The translations under genes were made by a program, and so were the position numbers. Below are positions 1 through 6,005 of a DNA stretch of 6,338 bases, piece by piece (the first letter of the stretch is position 1; each line of letters begins with the position of its first letter). The DNA is from an uncultured Clostridia bacterium (GTDB lineage Bacteria; Bacillota; Clostridia; Oscillospirales; Ruminococcaceae): NCBI GenBank assembly GCA_946613705.1, contig CAMOFU010000147.1:1-6338 (forward strand), in the 5' to 3' direction. A model generated the notes under the pieces. It saw nothing but the letters and a program-made list of their open reading frames with translations, was not told the origin of the DNA and did no database searches.

Positions 1-69
1 GGGATCGGTTCGCTCTCCGTTGTCGGCGAGGGAATTGCGCCGCCCGCGCTAGGGCACCGCCGGGGTTGA
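1..69 (+). other. Possible 3' end of an upstream gene, unrecognised
   Basis: Frame 1 is open from the window edge and ends at a TGA at 67-69, giving 22 residues that begin GIGSLSVVGEG and end GHRRG. The stretch is clearly GC-rich: 43 of the first 60 bases are G or C, against roughly half in most of the window. The tail matches no family I recognise. A short open frame in GC-rich DNA is weak evidence, so this may be intergenic. Its stop would overlap the -35 of the downstream promoter. I see no convincing terminator here: the only hairpin is a 4-bp GCCC/GGGC stem with no T-run. Confidence 0.2.
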
Positions 70-94
70 ATTATTTGGCACGGTATGCTATAAT
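66..94 (+). promoter_or_regulatory. Extended -10 promoter of the TIR-NACHT gene
   Basis: The -35 is TTGAAT (66-71), the spacer is 17 bases, and the -10 is a perfect TATAAT (89-94) preceded by TGC (86-88), which is an extended -10 element. The expected transcription start is near 100-102. The ribosome site GGGAGGG (101-107) then sits at the very 5' end of the message, eight bases before the ATG at 116. The untranslated leader would be only about 15 bases. No operator-like palindrome is visible around it, so basal constitutive expression is the simplest reading. Confidence 0.75.
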
Positions 95-115
95 AATGAA
101 GGGAGGGATGAAGCC

Positions 116-3100
116 ATGCAGATATTTTTCAGCTACGGGCATGATAAACACGGCGCGGTCGTAAAAAGGCTTGCCGATGAGATCGAGGCTCAGAGCGGCG
201 GCAGGATCAGTGTCTGGATAGACGAACACAATATCACTGCCTACAGCCATTGGCGCGAAAGGATAACCGACGGGATACTCAGCAGCGAGAGCGTGATCGC
301 GTTCCTGTCCTCGCATTCGGCAAGAGAGGAATCGGTATGCAGGGACGAGCTTTCGATCGCACTTGTTTCAAAGCACGGTATGATAAGGACCGTGCTGCTC
401 GAATCGCCTGACACCTTCACGCCGCCTTCACGGGTGAGCGAGTACCAGTGGGCGGACATGAGCGACTATACCGCTGTGATGCAGCAGGGCGATGAAGCCT
501 TCGATGAATATATCCGCAGCAAGGCGGCAGAGCTGGCAAAGCTTGTGAGCAGCGACGAGATGCAGCGCTACAGCGATGAAGCAAGACAGCTGCGCAGCTG
601 CTTGCAGCTGCCCGAGATAGACGACTGGACCAAGTTCGACGAAATGATCGACAAGGAGCTTATCGGCAGGGAGTGGCTGTTCGACAGGGTATCGCAGTGG
701 GAAAACGATGCAGCTGCGAAGAACATTCTTATGATCTACGGCAAGGCGGGCTCGGGAAAATCCATGTTCTCGGCACATCTCAGCCTGCGCGACCCTGCTG
801 TGGCGGCTGCTTTCCCGTGCGACTGCCGACACGAGGAATACAGCACGGCAAACTCTATCATAGCGAATATCGCCTACCGTCTTGCACTCAGGCTGCCCGA
901 CTACAGAGCGTTCGTGCTCAAAAGGCTCGGCGGCGGTGACTTTGATATCGGCAGCGACAAGCTGTTTGACAGGCTGATACTACAGCCGCTTTCAAGCTGC
1001 AATATCGACGGCAGCAGGGCTTCGCTCGTGATCGTGGTAGATGCGCTTGACGAGATGCGCAGCGACAGGCTTGCAGACTTTATCAGGTCAAGCGCCAATA
1101 CGCTCAGGAAATACGTCAGGTTCATCATCACCTCGCGCAGGCTCCCCGAGATCACCGAAAGGTTCGCAGGCTTCCCCGAAATAGATATCGACACCGTTAC
1201 GGACGAGGGCAATGCTGATATCAGAGCCTATTGCGAGAGCCGTCTGCACGATGCGATAGCAGACAGCGCAGTCCGCGAAAGGATAGTCTCACAGCTCACC
1301 GAAAGGAGCAGCCTGATGTTCACCTATGCCGAGTGTATGTGCAGCAGCATACTTGCGGATATCGCCGCGGGGAGCTTTGATGCCGACAGCTTCAGGCTGC
1401 CTGACGGTATAGGCGAGCTGTTCAGGCAGACTCTCGACCGCAGCTTTGCGGGCAGAATGAGCAGCTACACAAGCGATGCCGCTCCCGCGCTCGGCATGAT
1501 GCTTGCAAGCCCCGAGCCGATATCTGCGGCGACCCTGAAAGCACTTCTTGACTGGCGCGACAGAGACCTTAAAGCCTTCCGCGCGGGGCTTTCGTCGTTC
1601 ATCATCGAAACGGACGGGCGGCTTTCGTTTTTCCACCGCGCCTTCGGGGAATGGCTCGAAACCACAGACACCGCCTACGGCATCACCCGCGAGGACGGAC
1701 TCAACGAGCTTGCCGATGCCTGCTTTGACATCTACTCCGAATGCCCCGAGGACATGGACGAGTATATGCTCGTTTATTTCATAGACCTGCTGCAAAGGAG
1801 CAGCGGCAGAAAGCGCTCGGCACAGCTGAGGGCCGTGAGCGGGGACGATGCGTTCATCGGGCGGCTGAACGAGCTCAGAGATACGTTCTATAAAAGGCGG
1901 GAATACTACCGCGCCTTGAAGATCAGCGGTGCGCTCATAAACCTGTTTCCGAACAATGAGGAGTATGTGGAGAGCTATATCAATGTTTCCTCTTGGGCAG
2001 GGTTCGAGGCCTTCGAGAAAGGCAGCGAAGAGGAGGTCGCGGTGTCATTGGAGATACTTGAAACGGTCAGACGCATATCCGACCGCAAGCCCGATGATAT
2101 CAAGACAGTTGAATGCTATTTCTATGCTCTGGAGAAAACGATGCGCGCCTATAACAGAAACGGAAACACTGCAAAGGAAGAGGAGCTTGCGCGGGAAAGC
2201 GTGCAATACAGAAGGGCTTTGTTTGAAGAACGCCCCGAAGACAGCAACCGATATATCTTTTACAGCCGAGCCATGACAGATGCTTTTCAGATCTATTGTG
2301 AAAACGGCAAACCTGAGGATGCCATAGCCTGTATGGAGGAGCTGAGACAGAAGGGCAGAAAGCTTGCCGAGGACTACAGCGGCAATGAGGATATCGTCTA
2401 CAGGTACGGTATGGACCTTACTACTATAGGGATCTACTACAAAGATCTTTTTATGATAACGGAGGCAAAGGAATGCCTGGAGGAAGCAATAACGGTGTCA
2501 CAGTCCTTTTACAGTGAACGCTTCTATGAGCTTTGGGAATCGGCAACGTCAATACATGGCGGCTGCATCAGAAATTTCCCCTACGGTGAAGACACCGATA
2601 AGGTATACACTCAGAGGCTCAACGAGCTTCGCCCGAAAGCCGAGCATTATCTGCATGAGAAGGTAGATGATGACGAGTATCTCAAGCTGCTCAGTGAGTT
2701 CTGCTACAAAGACTTTATCACAAAAGAAAGGGCGGAGGAGATAGATCGGGAATTAGTCGGGCACTGCAGGCGCCGTCTTGCGCTGTCGGTCGGCGATCCG
2801 CATGAAGATGCGATATGCCTGCACGGCATTCTCAAAGCGGCGAATGATTCCCATAACCGCGGGCTGGCTGAGGCTTCCGATGCTTACTACAGGGAGAGGC
2901 TCGAGCAATCAAAGCAGCTTATGGAAAAATACCCCGACAGACCGGGCTACAGGATCGGGTATTGGAATGGTTTGGGGTATATGGCAGAACACCTGAAAAG
3001 TATCCATGACTATGCAGGTGCCGAAGCGTTTTACAGAAAGAAGCTTGAAATGGTGACCGAGGACTTTGAAAACGACGATGACGAGGCGGCTCCCTTTGCA

Positions 3101-3241
3101 GAGGAATATGTCTACACAATGCGCGACCTCGGGCTGCTGATCTGCGACGATGAGCTTATCGACAAGGCAAGGAAGATCGCCATGGAGTATGACGTTGACA
3201 TTACCGAAGGTCTTGACCCCGAAACAGCATCAATGTTTTAG
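116..3241 (+). CDS. TIR-NACHT-TPR-like NLR-type protein, candidate antiphage defence sensor/effector
   Basis: This is a 1041-residue STAND-class protein, probably cytoplasmic (no signal peptide or membrane segment seen). Residues 1 to about 118 form a TIR domain: FFSYGHD at 4-10, VWIDEHN at 33-39, W46, FLSSHS at 63-68 and CRDELS at 75-80, where Glu78 is the likely NADase glutamate. Residues about 183-345 are a NACHT-type ATPase: GRE at 184-186, Walker A GKAGSGKS at 209-216, Walker B VIVVDALDE at 305-313, sensor-1-like FIITSRR at 336-342. A winged-helix-like segment ends with FFHRAFGEWL (505-514), a pattern I associate with TANC/nephrocystin-3-like NTPases. Residues about 590-1030 are helical TPR-like repeats. 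By family precedent, ligand binding by the repeats drives oligomerisation and TIR activation, depleting NAD+. The trigger is unknown. ATG 116 has a good ribosome site, and the TIR motif begins at residue 4. A signalling role other than phage defence remains possible. Confidence 0.9.
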   Translation: MQIFFSYGHDKHGAVVKRLADEIEAQSGGRISVWIDEHNITAYSHWRERITDGILSSESVIAFLSSHSAREESVCRDELSIALVSKHGMIRTVLLESPDTFTPPSRVSEYQWADMSDYTAVMQQGDEAFDEYIRSKAAELAKLVSSDEMQRYSDEARQLRSCLQLPEIDDWTKFDEMIDKELIGREWLFDRVSQWENDAAAKNILMIYGKAGSGKSMFSAHLSLRDPAVAAAFPCDCRHEEYSTANSIIANIAYRLALRLPDYRAFVLKRLGGGDFDIGSDKLFDRLILQPLSSCNIDGSRASLVIVVDALDEMRSDRLADFIRSSANTLRKYVRFIITSRRLPEITERFAGFPEIDIDTVTDEGNADIRAYCESRLHDAIADSAVRERIVSQLTERSSLMFTYAECMCSSILADIAAGSFDADSFRLPDGIGELFRQTLDRSFAGRMSSYTSDAAPALGMMLASPEPISAATLKALLDWRDRDLKAFRAGLSSFIIETDGRLSFFHRAFGEWLETTDTAYGITREDGLNELADACFDIYSECPEDMDEYMLVYFIDLLQRSSGRKRSAQLRAVSGDDAFIGRLNELRDTFYKRREYYRALKISGALINLFPNNEEYVESYINVSSWAGFEAFEKGSEEEVAVSLEILETVRRISDRKPDDIKTVECYFYALEKTMRAYNRNGNTAKEEELARESVQYRRALFEERPEDSNRYIFYSRAMTDAFQIYCENGKPEDAIACMEELRQKGRKLAEDYSGNEDIVYRYGMDLTTIGIYYKDLFMITEAKECLEEAITVSQSFYSERFYELWESATSIHGGCIRNFPYGEDTDKVYTQRLNELRPKAEHYLHEKVDDDEYLKLLSEFCYKDFITKERAEEIDRELVGHCRRRLALSVGDPHEDAICLHGILKAANDSHNRGLAEASDAYYRERLEQSKQLMEKYPDRPGYRIGYWNGLGYMAEHLKSIHDYAGAEAFYRKKLEMVTEDFENDDDEAAPFAEEYVYTMRDLGLLICDDELIDKARKIAMEYDVDITEGLDPETASMF
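1913..2455 (+). repeat. Protein-level TPR-like repeats, about 48 residues per unit
   Basis: Within the C-terminal part of the TIR-NACHT protein, a linker plus helix pattern recurs at nearly fixed spacing. The anchor positions are P612 (FPNNEEY), P659 (KPDDIK), P707 (RPEDSN) and S755 (YSGNED), so the steps are 47, 48 and 48 residues. Each anchor is followed by an aromatic-rich helix (YVESYINV, VECYFYAL, RYIFYSRAM, VYRYGMDL), a turn, and an acidic amphipathic helix. A further similar unit starts near P940 (YPDRPGYRIGYWNGL), with more diverged units likely between. The repeat shows in protein pattern only; I saw no matching DNA repeat. It resembles extended TPR arrays that act as ligand- or protein-sensing scaffolds. 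Confidence 0.6.
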
Positions 3242-3253
3242 GCAACACATTTC

Positions 3254-3287
3254 CCGAGGGCGGCTGAATGCTGCTCTCGGTTTTTTT
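3254..3287 (+). terminator. Intrinsic terminator after the TIR-NACHT gene
   Basis: The arms 3254-3264 (CCGAGGGCGGC) and 3270-3280 (GCTGCTCTCGG) pair over 11 bp, with two G-U wobbles, around a 5-base TGAAT loop. Seven Ts (3281-3287) follow immediately. The hairpin starts 12 bases after the stop codon at 3241. It should separate the defence-like gene from the tetR operon downstream. Confidence 0.9.
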
Positions 3288-3361
3288 ATCGGTAAAATCA
3301 ACAATACGGGACCGAAAGCTCAGTGCAGAATGCCGAAAATGCGAAAACTGCTTTCAGGGTG

Positions 3362-3390
3362 TTGACACCGTGTCAGAACAGTGTTATAAT
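3362..3390 (+). promoter_or_regulatory. Consensus sigma-70-type promoter of the tetR operon
   Basis: A perfect -35 TTGACA (3362-3367), a 17-base spacer and a perfect -10 TATAAT (3385-3390) form a full-consensus promoter. The expected transcription start is near 3396-3398, leaving about 40 bases of leader before the chosen tetR start. A promoter this strong in front of a repressor gene only makes sense if it is tightly repressed, which fits the two palindromes overlapping it. Confidence 0.9.
3363..3375 (+). promoter_or_regulatory. Putative TetR operator 1, overlapping the -35
   Basis: TGACAC-C-GTGTCA is a perfect 6-bp-arm palindrome. Five of its bases are part of the -35 hexamer, so a bound dimer would block RNA polymerase. 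The 18 bases from 3363 to 3380 match 15 of 18 bases of the second site at 3399-3416. The most likely binder is the TetR-family protein encoded just downstream. Confidence 0.75.
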
Positions 3391-3398
3391 ATCTGTAA

Positions 3399-3411
3399 TG
3401 ACACTATGTCA
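3399..3411 (+). promoter_or_regulatory. Putative TetR operator 2, at the transcription start
   Basis: TGACA-CTA-TGTCA is a perfect palindrome with 5-bp arms and shares the TGACAC and TGTCAGAA blocks with operator 1. Its centre (3405) is 36 bp from the centre of operator 1 (3369). It covers the region just after the expected start of transcription, so it could block initiation or early elongation. Confidence 0.75.
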
Positions 3412-3423
3412 GAATACATTCAA

Positions 3424-3429
3424 GGGAGG
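3424..3429 (+). promoter_or_regulatory. Ribosome binding site deciding the tetR start
   Basis: GGGAGG lies seven bases before the ATG at 3437. It selects that start over two in-frame upstream ATGs. The one at 3323 lies before the promoter and would not be on the transcript. The one at 3398 sits at the expected transcription start with no ribosome site. Confidence 0.8.
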
Positions 3430-3436
3430 AAGGATC

Positions 3437-4054
3437 ATGCCCAAGGGTTCACCCGAGCTGACTGCTTCGAGGCGCGAGGAGATCGTGAATGCCTGTGAAA
3501 AGCTTTATCAGACGATGAGCTTCAAGGAGATCACAATGAGAGATATCGGCGCAGTCACCTCATTCACAAGGACTTCGATCTACAACTATTTTCAGACCAA
3601 GGAAGAGATATTCTTAGCACTGATGCAGCGGGAGTACGAGCACTGGACGGCGGAGCTCGAAGCGATCGCAGACACAAACGAAGAGATGACAGTCGGGGCA
3701 TTTGCGGACACCCTCGCTCACTCGCTGGAGAATCACGAACAGCTTTTGAAGCTGCTTGCAATGAACCACTATGATATGGAGGAAAACTCGCGCCCCGAGC
3801 GGCTGACGGAATTCAAGGTCGCCTACGGTGCGTCGCTTGACGCGGCAAGGCGCTGTGTGGAAAAGTTCTTCCCCGATGCGGACTGCGAGAGCTTTATATT
3901 CGTGTTCTTTCCGTTCCTGTTCGGAGTGTATCCGTACTCTGTGGCTACGGAAAAGCAGATCACGGCGATGCGCGAGGCAGGGATACAATTCAGGATGCAC
4001 AGCTTATACGAGATAGTTTATTCCTGCATTATGCAGCTGCTGGGAGGTAAATAA
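3437..4054 (+). CDS. TetR/AcrR-family transcriptional repressor
   Basis: This 205-residue protein is of normal size for the TetR family, dimeric repressors that leave DNA when a small ligand binds the C-terminal domain. The N-terminal DNA-binding domain is clear: a first helix SRREEIVNACEKLY at 11-24, then the helix-turn-helix ITMRDIGAVTSFTRTSIYNYF (32-52) leading into QTKEEIFLALM (53-63). The C-terminal half is helical and divergent (for example FIFVFFPFLFGVYPYS at 153-168), as usual, so the ligand cannot be read from sequence. It is the first gene of the operon, five bases before the aldo/keto reductase, and two palindromes overlap its own promoter. I infer autorepression and control of the three genes downstream. 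The start at 3437 is chosen from its GGGAGG site and its position after the promoter. Confidence 0.92.
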   Translation: MPKGSPELTASRREEIVNACEKLYQTMSFKEITMRDIGAVTSFTRTSIYNYFQTKEEIFLALMQREYEHWTAELEAIADTNEEMTVGAFADTLAHSLENHEQLLKLLAMNHYDMEENSRPERLTEFKVAYGASLDAARRCVEKFFPDADCESFIFVFFPFLFGVYPYSVATEKQITAMREAGIQFRMHSLYEIVYSCIMQLLGGK

Positions 4055-4059
4055 AGATC

Positions 4060-5097
4060 ATGAGATACGCAAGACTTGGTGATTCGGAGCTGAACGTTTC
4101 AAGGATATGCTTGGGCTGCATGGGCTTCGGCGATGCTCGGAACGGGCAGCATTCATGGACGATCGACGAGGAGCATTCGCGTGAGATAATAAAGCGAGGG
4201 GTGGAGCTCGGAGTGAACTTTTTCGATACTGCCATAGCATACCAGTCGGGGACGAGCGAGCAGTATGTGGGCAGGGCGCTGAGAGACTTTGCAAAGCGCA
4301 GCGAGGTCGTTGTGGCTACGAAGTTCCTGCCGAGGACTCCCGACGAGATAGGCGCAGGCATAACGGGTCAGCAGCATATCGAAAGAATGATAAACAAGAG
4401 CCTTGAAAACCTCGGCATGGACTATGTCGATCTGTATATCTATCATATGTGGGACTGGAACACGCCGATATACGATATACTCGACGGGCTGAACAGGATA
4501 GTAAAGGCAGGCAAGGCGAGGTATATCGGGATATCCAACTGCTATGCCTGGCAGCTTGCAAAGGCAAATGCGCTCGCGGAAAAGGAGGGCTTTGCAAGGT
4601 TCATAAGCGTTCAGGGGCACTACAATCTGATCTTCCGCGAGGAGGAGCGCGAGATGGCGATGCTCTGCGAGGAGGATAATATCGCTATGACACCCTACAG
4701 CGCACTTGCAAGCGGCAGGCTGGCAAGGCTGCCCGAGGAGAGCTCAAAGCGTGCGGAGGAGGACACCTACGCGAAGTTCAAGTATGATGCGACAAGAGAG
4801 CAGGACGAGGTCATCATAAGGCGGGTCGCAGAGCTTGCCGAGAAGCGCGGTGTTTCAATGACAGAGATATCGCTTGCATGGCTGCTGACCAAGGTCACGG
4901 CTCCCGTGGTCGGAGCTACAAAGCTCAGACACATCGAGGGCGCTGTCAGGGCAGTGGATACGGAGCTTACGCCCGATGAGATAAGCTTCCTTGAAGAGCC
5001 GTATGTCCCGCACCCGCTTGCAGGTGTGATGGCGCAGAACAAGCCCGCCGCCAAAAACGAGAAACACGTCTGGTCTACAGGCAGTCAGAAGATCTGA
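4060..5097 (+). CDS. Aldo/keto reductase, YajO-like
   Basis: This is a 345-residue NADPH-dependent oxidoreductase of the aldo/keto reductase (AKR) fold, which reduces aldehydes or ketones to alcohols in the cytoplasm. The catalytic tetrad is complete: D56 (FFDTA), Y61, K88 (VATKF) and H129 (YIYHMWDWNTP). Cofactor-site features include GISN at 157-160, Q185 and VVGATKLRHIEGAV at 283-296. The start pattern (LGDSELNVSRICLGCMGFG), the WD.NTPI motif and HYNLIFREEEREM closely resemble what I recall of E. coli YajO, so I place it in that group; the substrate is not known. The ribosome site GGGAGG (4042-4047) lies inside the last codons of tetR, a slightly long 12 bases from ATG 4060. That and the 5-base gap suggest co-transcription and possibly coupled translation. 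Confidence 0.93.
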   Translation: MRYARLGDSELNVSRICLGCMGFGDARNGQHSWTIDEEHSREIIKRGVELGVNFFDTAIAYQSGTSEQYVGRALRDFAKRSEVVVATKFLPRTPDEIGAGITGQQHIERMINKSLENLGMDYVDLYIYHMWDWNTPIYDILDGLNRIVKAGKARYIGISNCYAWQLAKANALAEKEGFARFISVQGHYNLIFREEEREMAMLCEEDNIAMTPYSALASGRLARLPEESSKRAEEDTYAKFKYDATREQDEVIIRRVAELAEKRGVSMTEISLAWLLTKVTAPVVGATKLRHIEGAVRAVDTELTPDEISFLEEPYVPHPLAGVMAQNKPAAKNEKHVWSTGSQKI

Positions 5098-5115
5098 CAA
5101 TACTATAATTGCAAC

Positions 5116-5120
5116 AGGAG
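5116..5120 (+). promoter_or_regulatory. Ribosome binding site deciding the start of the second reductase
   Basis: AGGAG lies nine bases before the ATG at 5130. The alternative ATG at 5121 would directly abut this site. The longer reading from TTG at 5109 would contain it and has no ribosome site of its own. The protein from 5130 (MLEKKLTLSNG) also begins as AKR family members usually do. Confidence 0.75.
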
Positions 5121-5129
5121 ATGATCGGA

Positions 5130-5993
5130 ATGCTTGAAAAGAAGCTTACATTATCAAACGGAGTCCATGTGCCGCAGCTGGCACTCGGCACATGGCTGAT
5201 AGACGACAGTGAGGTGTCGGCAGCCGTTAAAGCCGCACTGTCGCTCGGATACCGTCACATCGACACGGCTCAGGCATACGGCAACGAGCGCGGAGTGGGC
5301 GAGGGTGTGCGCAGCAGCGGTATACCCCGCAGCGAGATCTTCGTTACCTCAAAGGTCGCTGCCGAGCATAAGGACTACCGCTCCGCCGCCGAGGGCATTG
5401 ACGGGACGCTGCTCAAAACAGGGCTCGACTATCTGGACATGATGATAATACATTCGCCCCAGCCGTGGGATCTCGTCAATCAGTCGGACGACAGGTTCAT
5501 CGAGGGCAACCGCGAGGCATGGCGGGCGCTCGAGGACGCTTACAGGGGGGGCAAGCTCCGCGCTATAGGAGTTTCCAACTTCCTCGAGGGCGATATCGAA
5601 AGCCTGTGGGAGACTGCCGAGATCAAGCCTATGGTCGATCAGATACTCTGCCACATCTCGAACTCACCGATCGGGCTTATCGACTACTGTACAAAAAAGG
5701 GGATAGTTACAGAAGCATACTCCCCTGTTGCGCACGGTGAAGCGATGAAGAACCCGCTCATCGCGGAAATGGCTGAAAAATACGGTGTATCGGTCCCGCA
5801 GCTCTGTATCAGGTTCGATATCCAGCTCGGCATGATCGTGCTGCCGAAGTCGGCAGACCCCGAGCATATGAAAGCGAATGCGGACGTTGATTTTGTCATC
5901 GGCGACGAGGATATGAAGGCGCTGACAGCTATAGACCACATAGCCGATTACGGGGAGCACAGCTTCTTCCCCGTGTTCGGAGGAAAGATCTGA
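5130..5993 (+). CDS. Aldo/keto reductase, AKR5 / 2,5-diketogluconate-reductase-like
   Basis: This is a 287-residue NADPH-dependent reductase of the shorter AKR type, like DkgA/DkgB and Bacillus YtbE/YvgN relatives. It opens with LSNGVHVPQLALGTW (8-22). The catalytic tetrad is D45 (YRHIDTAQAY), Y50, K75 (VTSK) and H108 (MIIHSPQPW). GVSNF is at 147-151, and the cofactor phosphate motif LPKSADPEHMKAN is at 238-250. The usual NQVEYHP motif near residue 170 reads DQILCHISNSP, a divergent substrate/cofactor-side loop. An EGNREAWRALEDA segment follows the catalytic His. Such enzymes often reduce broad sets of aldehydes, keto-sugars or methylglyoxal; which one here cannot be told. It starts 32 bases after the first reductase with no terminator between. 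The two reductases belong to different AKR groups, so they are not a recent duplication. Confidence 0.92.
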   Translation: MLEKKLTLSNGVHVPQLALGTWLIDDSEVSAAVKAALSLGYRHIDTAQAYGNERGVGEGVRSSGIPRSEIFVTSKVAAEHKDYRSAAEGIDGTLLKTGLDYLDMMIIHSPQPWDLVNQSDDRFIEGNREAWRALEDAYRGGKLRAIGVSNFLEGDIESLWETAEIKPMVDQILCHISNSPIGLIDYCTKKGIVTEAYSPVAHGEAMKNPLIAEMAEKYGVSVPQLCIRFDIQLGMIVLPKSADPEHMKANADVDFVIGDEDMKALTAIDHIADYGEHSFFPVFGGKI

Positions 5994-6005
5994 GGAGGTA
6001 ATAAT

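Noticed and set aside
29..58. GC-rich hairpins (GCCC/GGGC, GGCG/CGCC) as an upstream terminator
   Set aside because: The stems are 4 bp and no T-run follows.
108..164. Small overlapping frame starting at ATG 108 (18 codons, MKPCRYFS...)
   Set aside because: The ribosome site GGGAGG ends at 106, only one base before this ATG, too close to use. It correctly serves ATG 116 in another frame.
1289..1795. Long antisense open frame (168 codons) inside the TIR-NACHT gene
   Set aside because: It is a shadow of the GC-rich coding strand: no ribosome site, no recognisable family, and it lies opposite well-conserved motifs.
3314..3355. Inverted repeat GAAAGC / GCTTTC upstream of the tetR promoter
   Set aside because: The arms are only 6 bp and are separated by 30 bases. 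This is expected by chance and forms no stable hairpin.
5104..5109. TATAAT in the gap before the second reductase, as an internal promoter
   Set aside because: No acceptable -35 lies 16-18 bases upstream and there is no extended -10. A start there would also fall within the ribosome site.
116..5993. Functional link between a NAD+-consuming TIR protein and the NADPH-using reductases
   Set aside because: A strong terminator and a separate, separately regulated promoter lie between them. The shared cofactor chemistry is too general to support a joint system.
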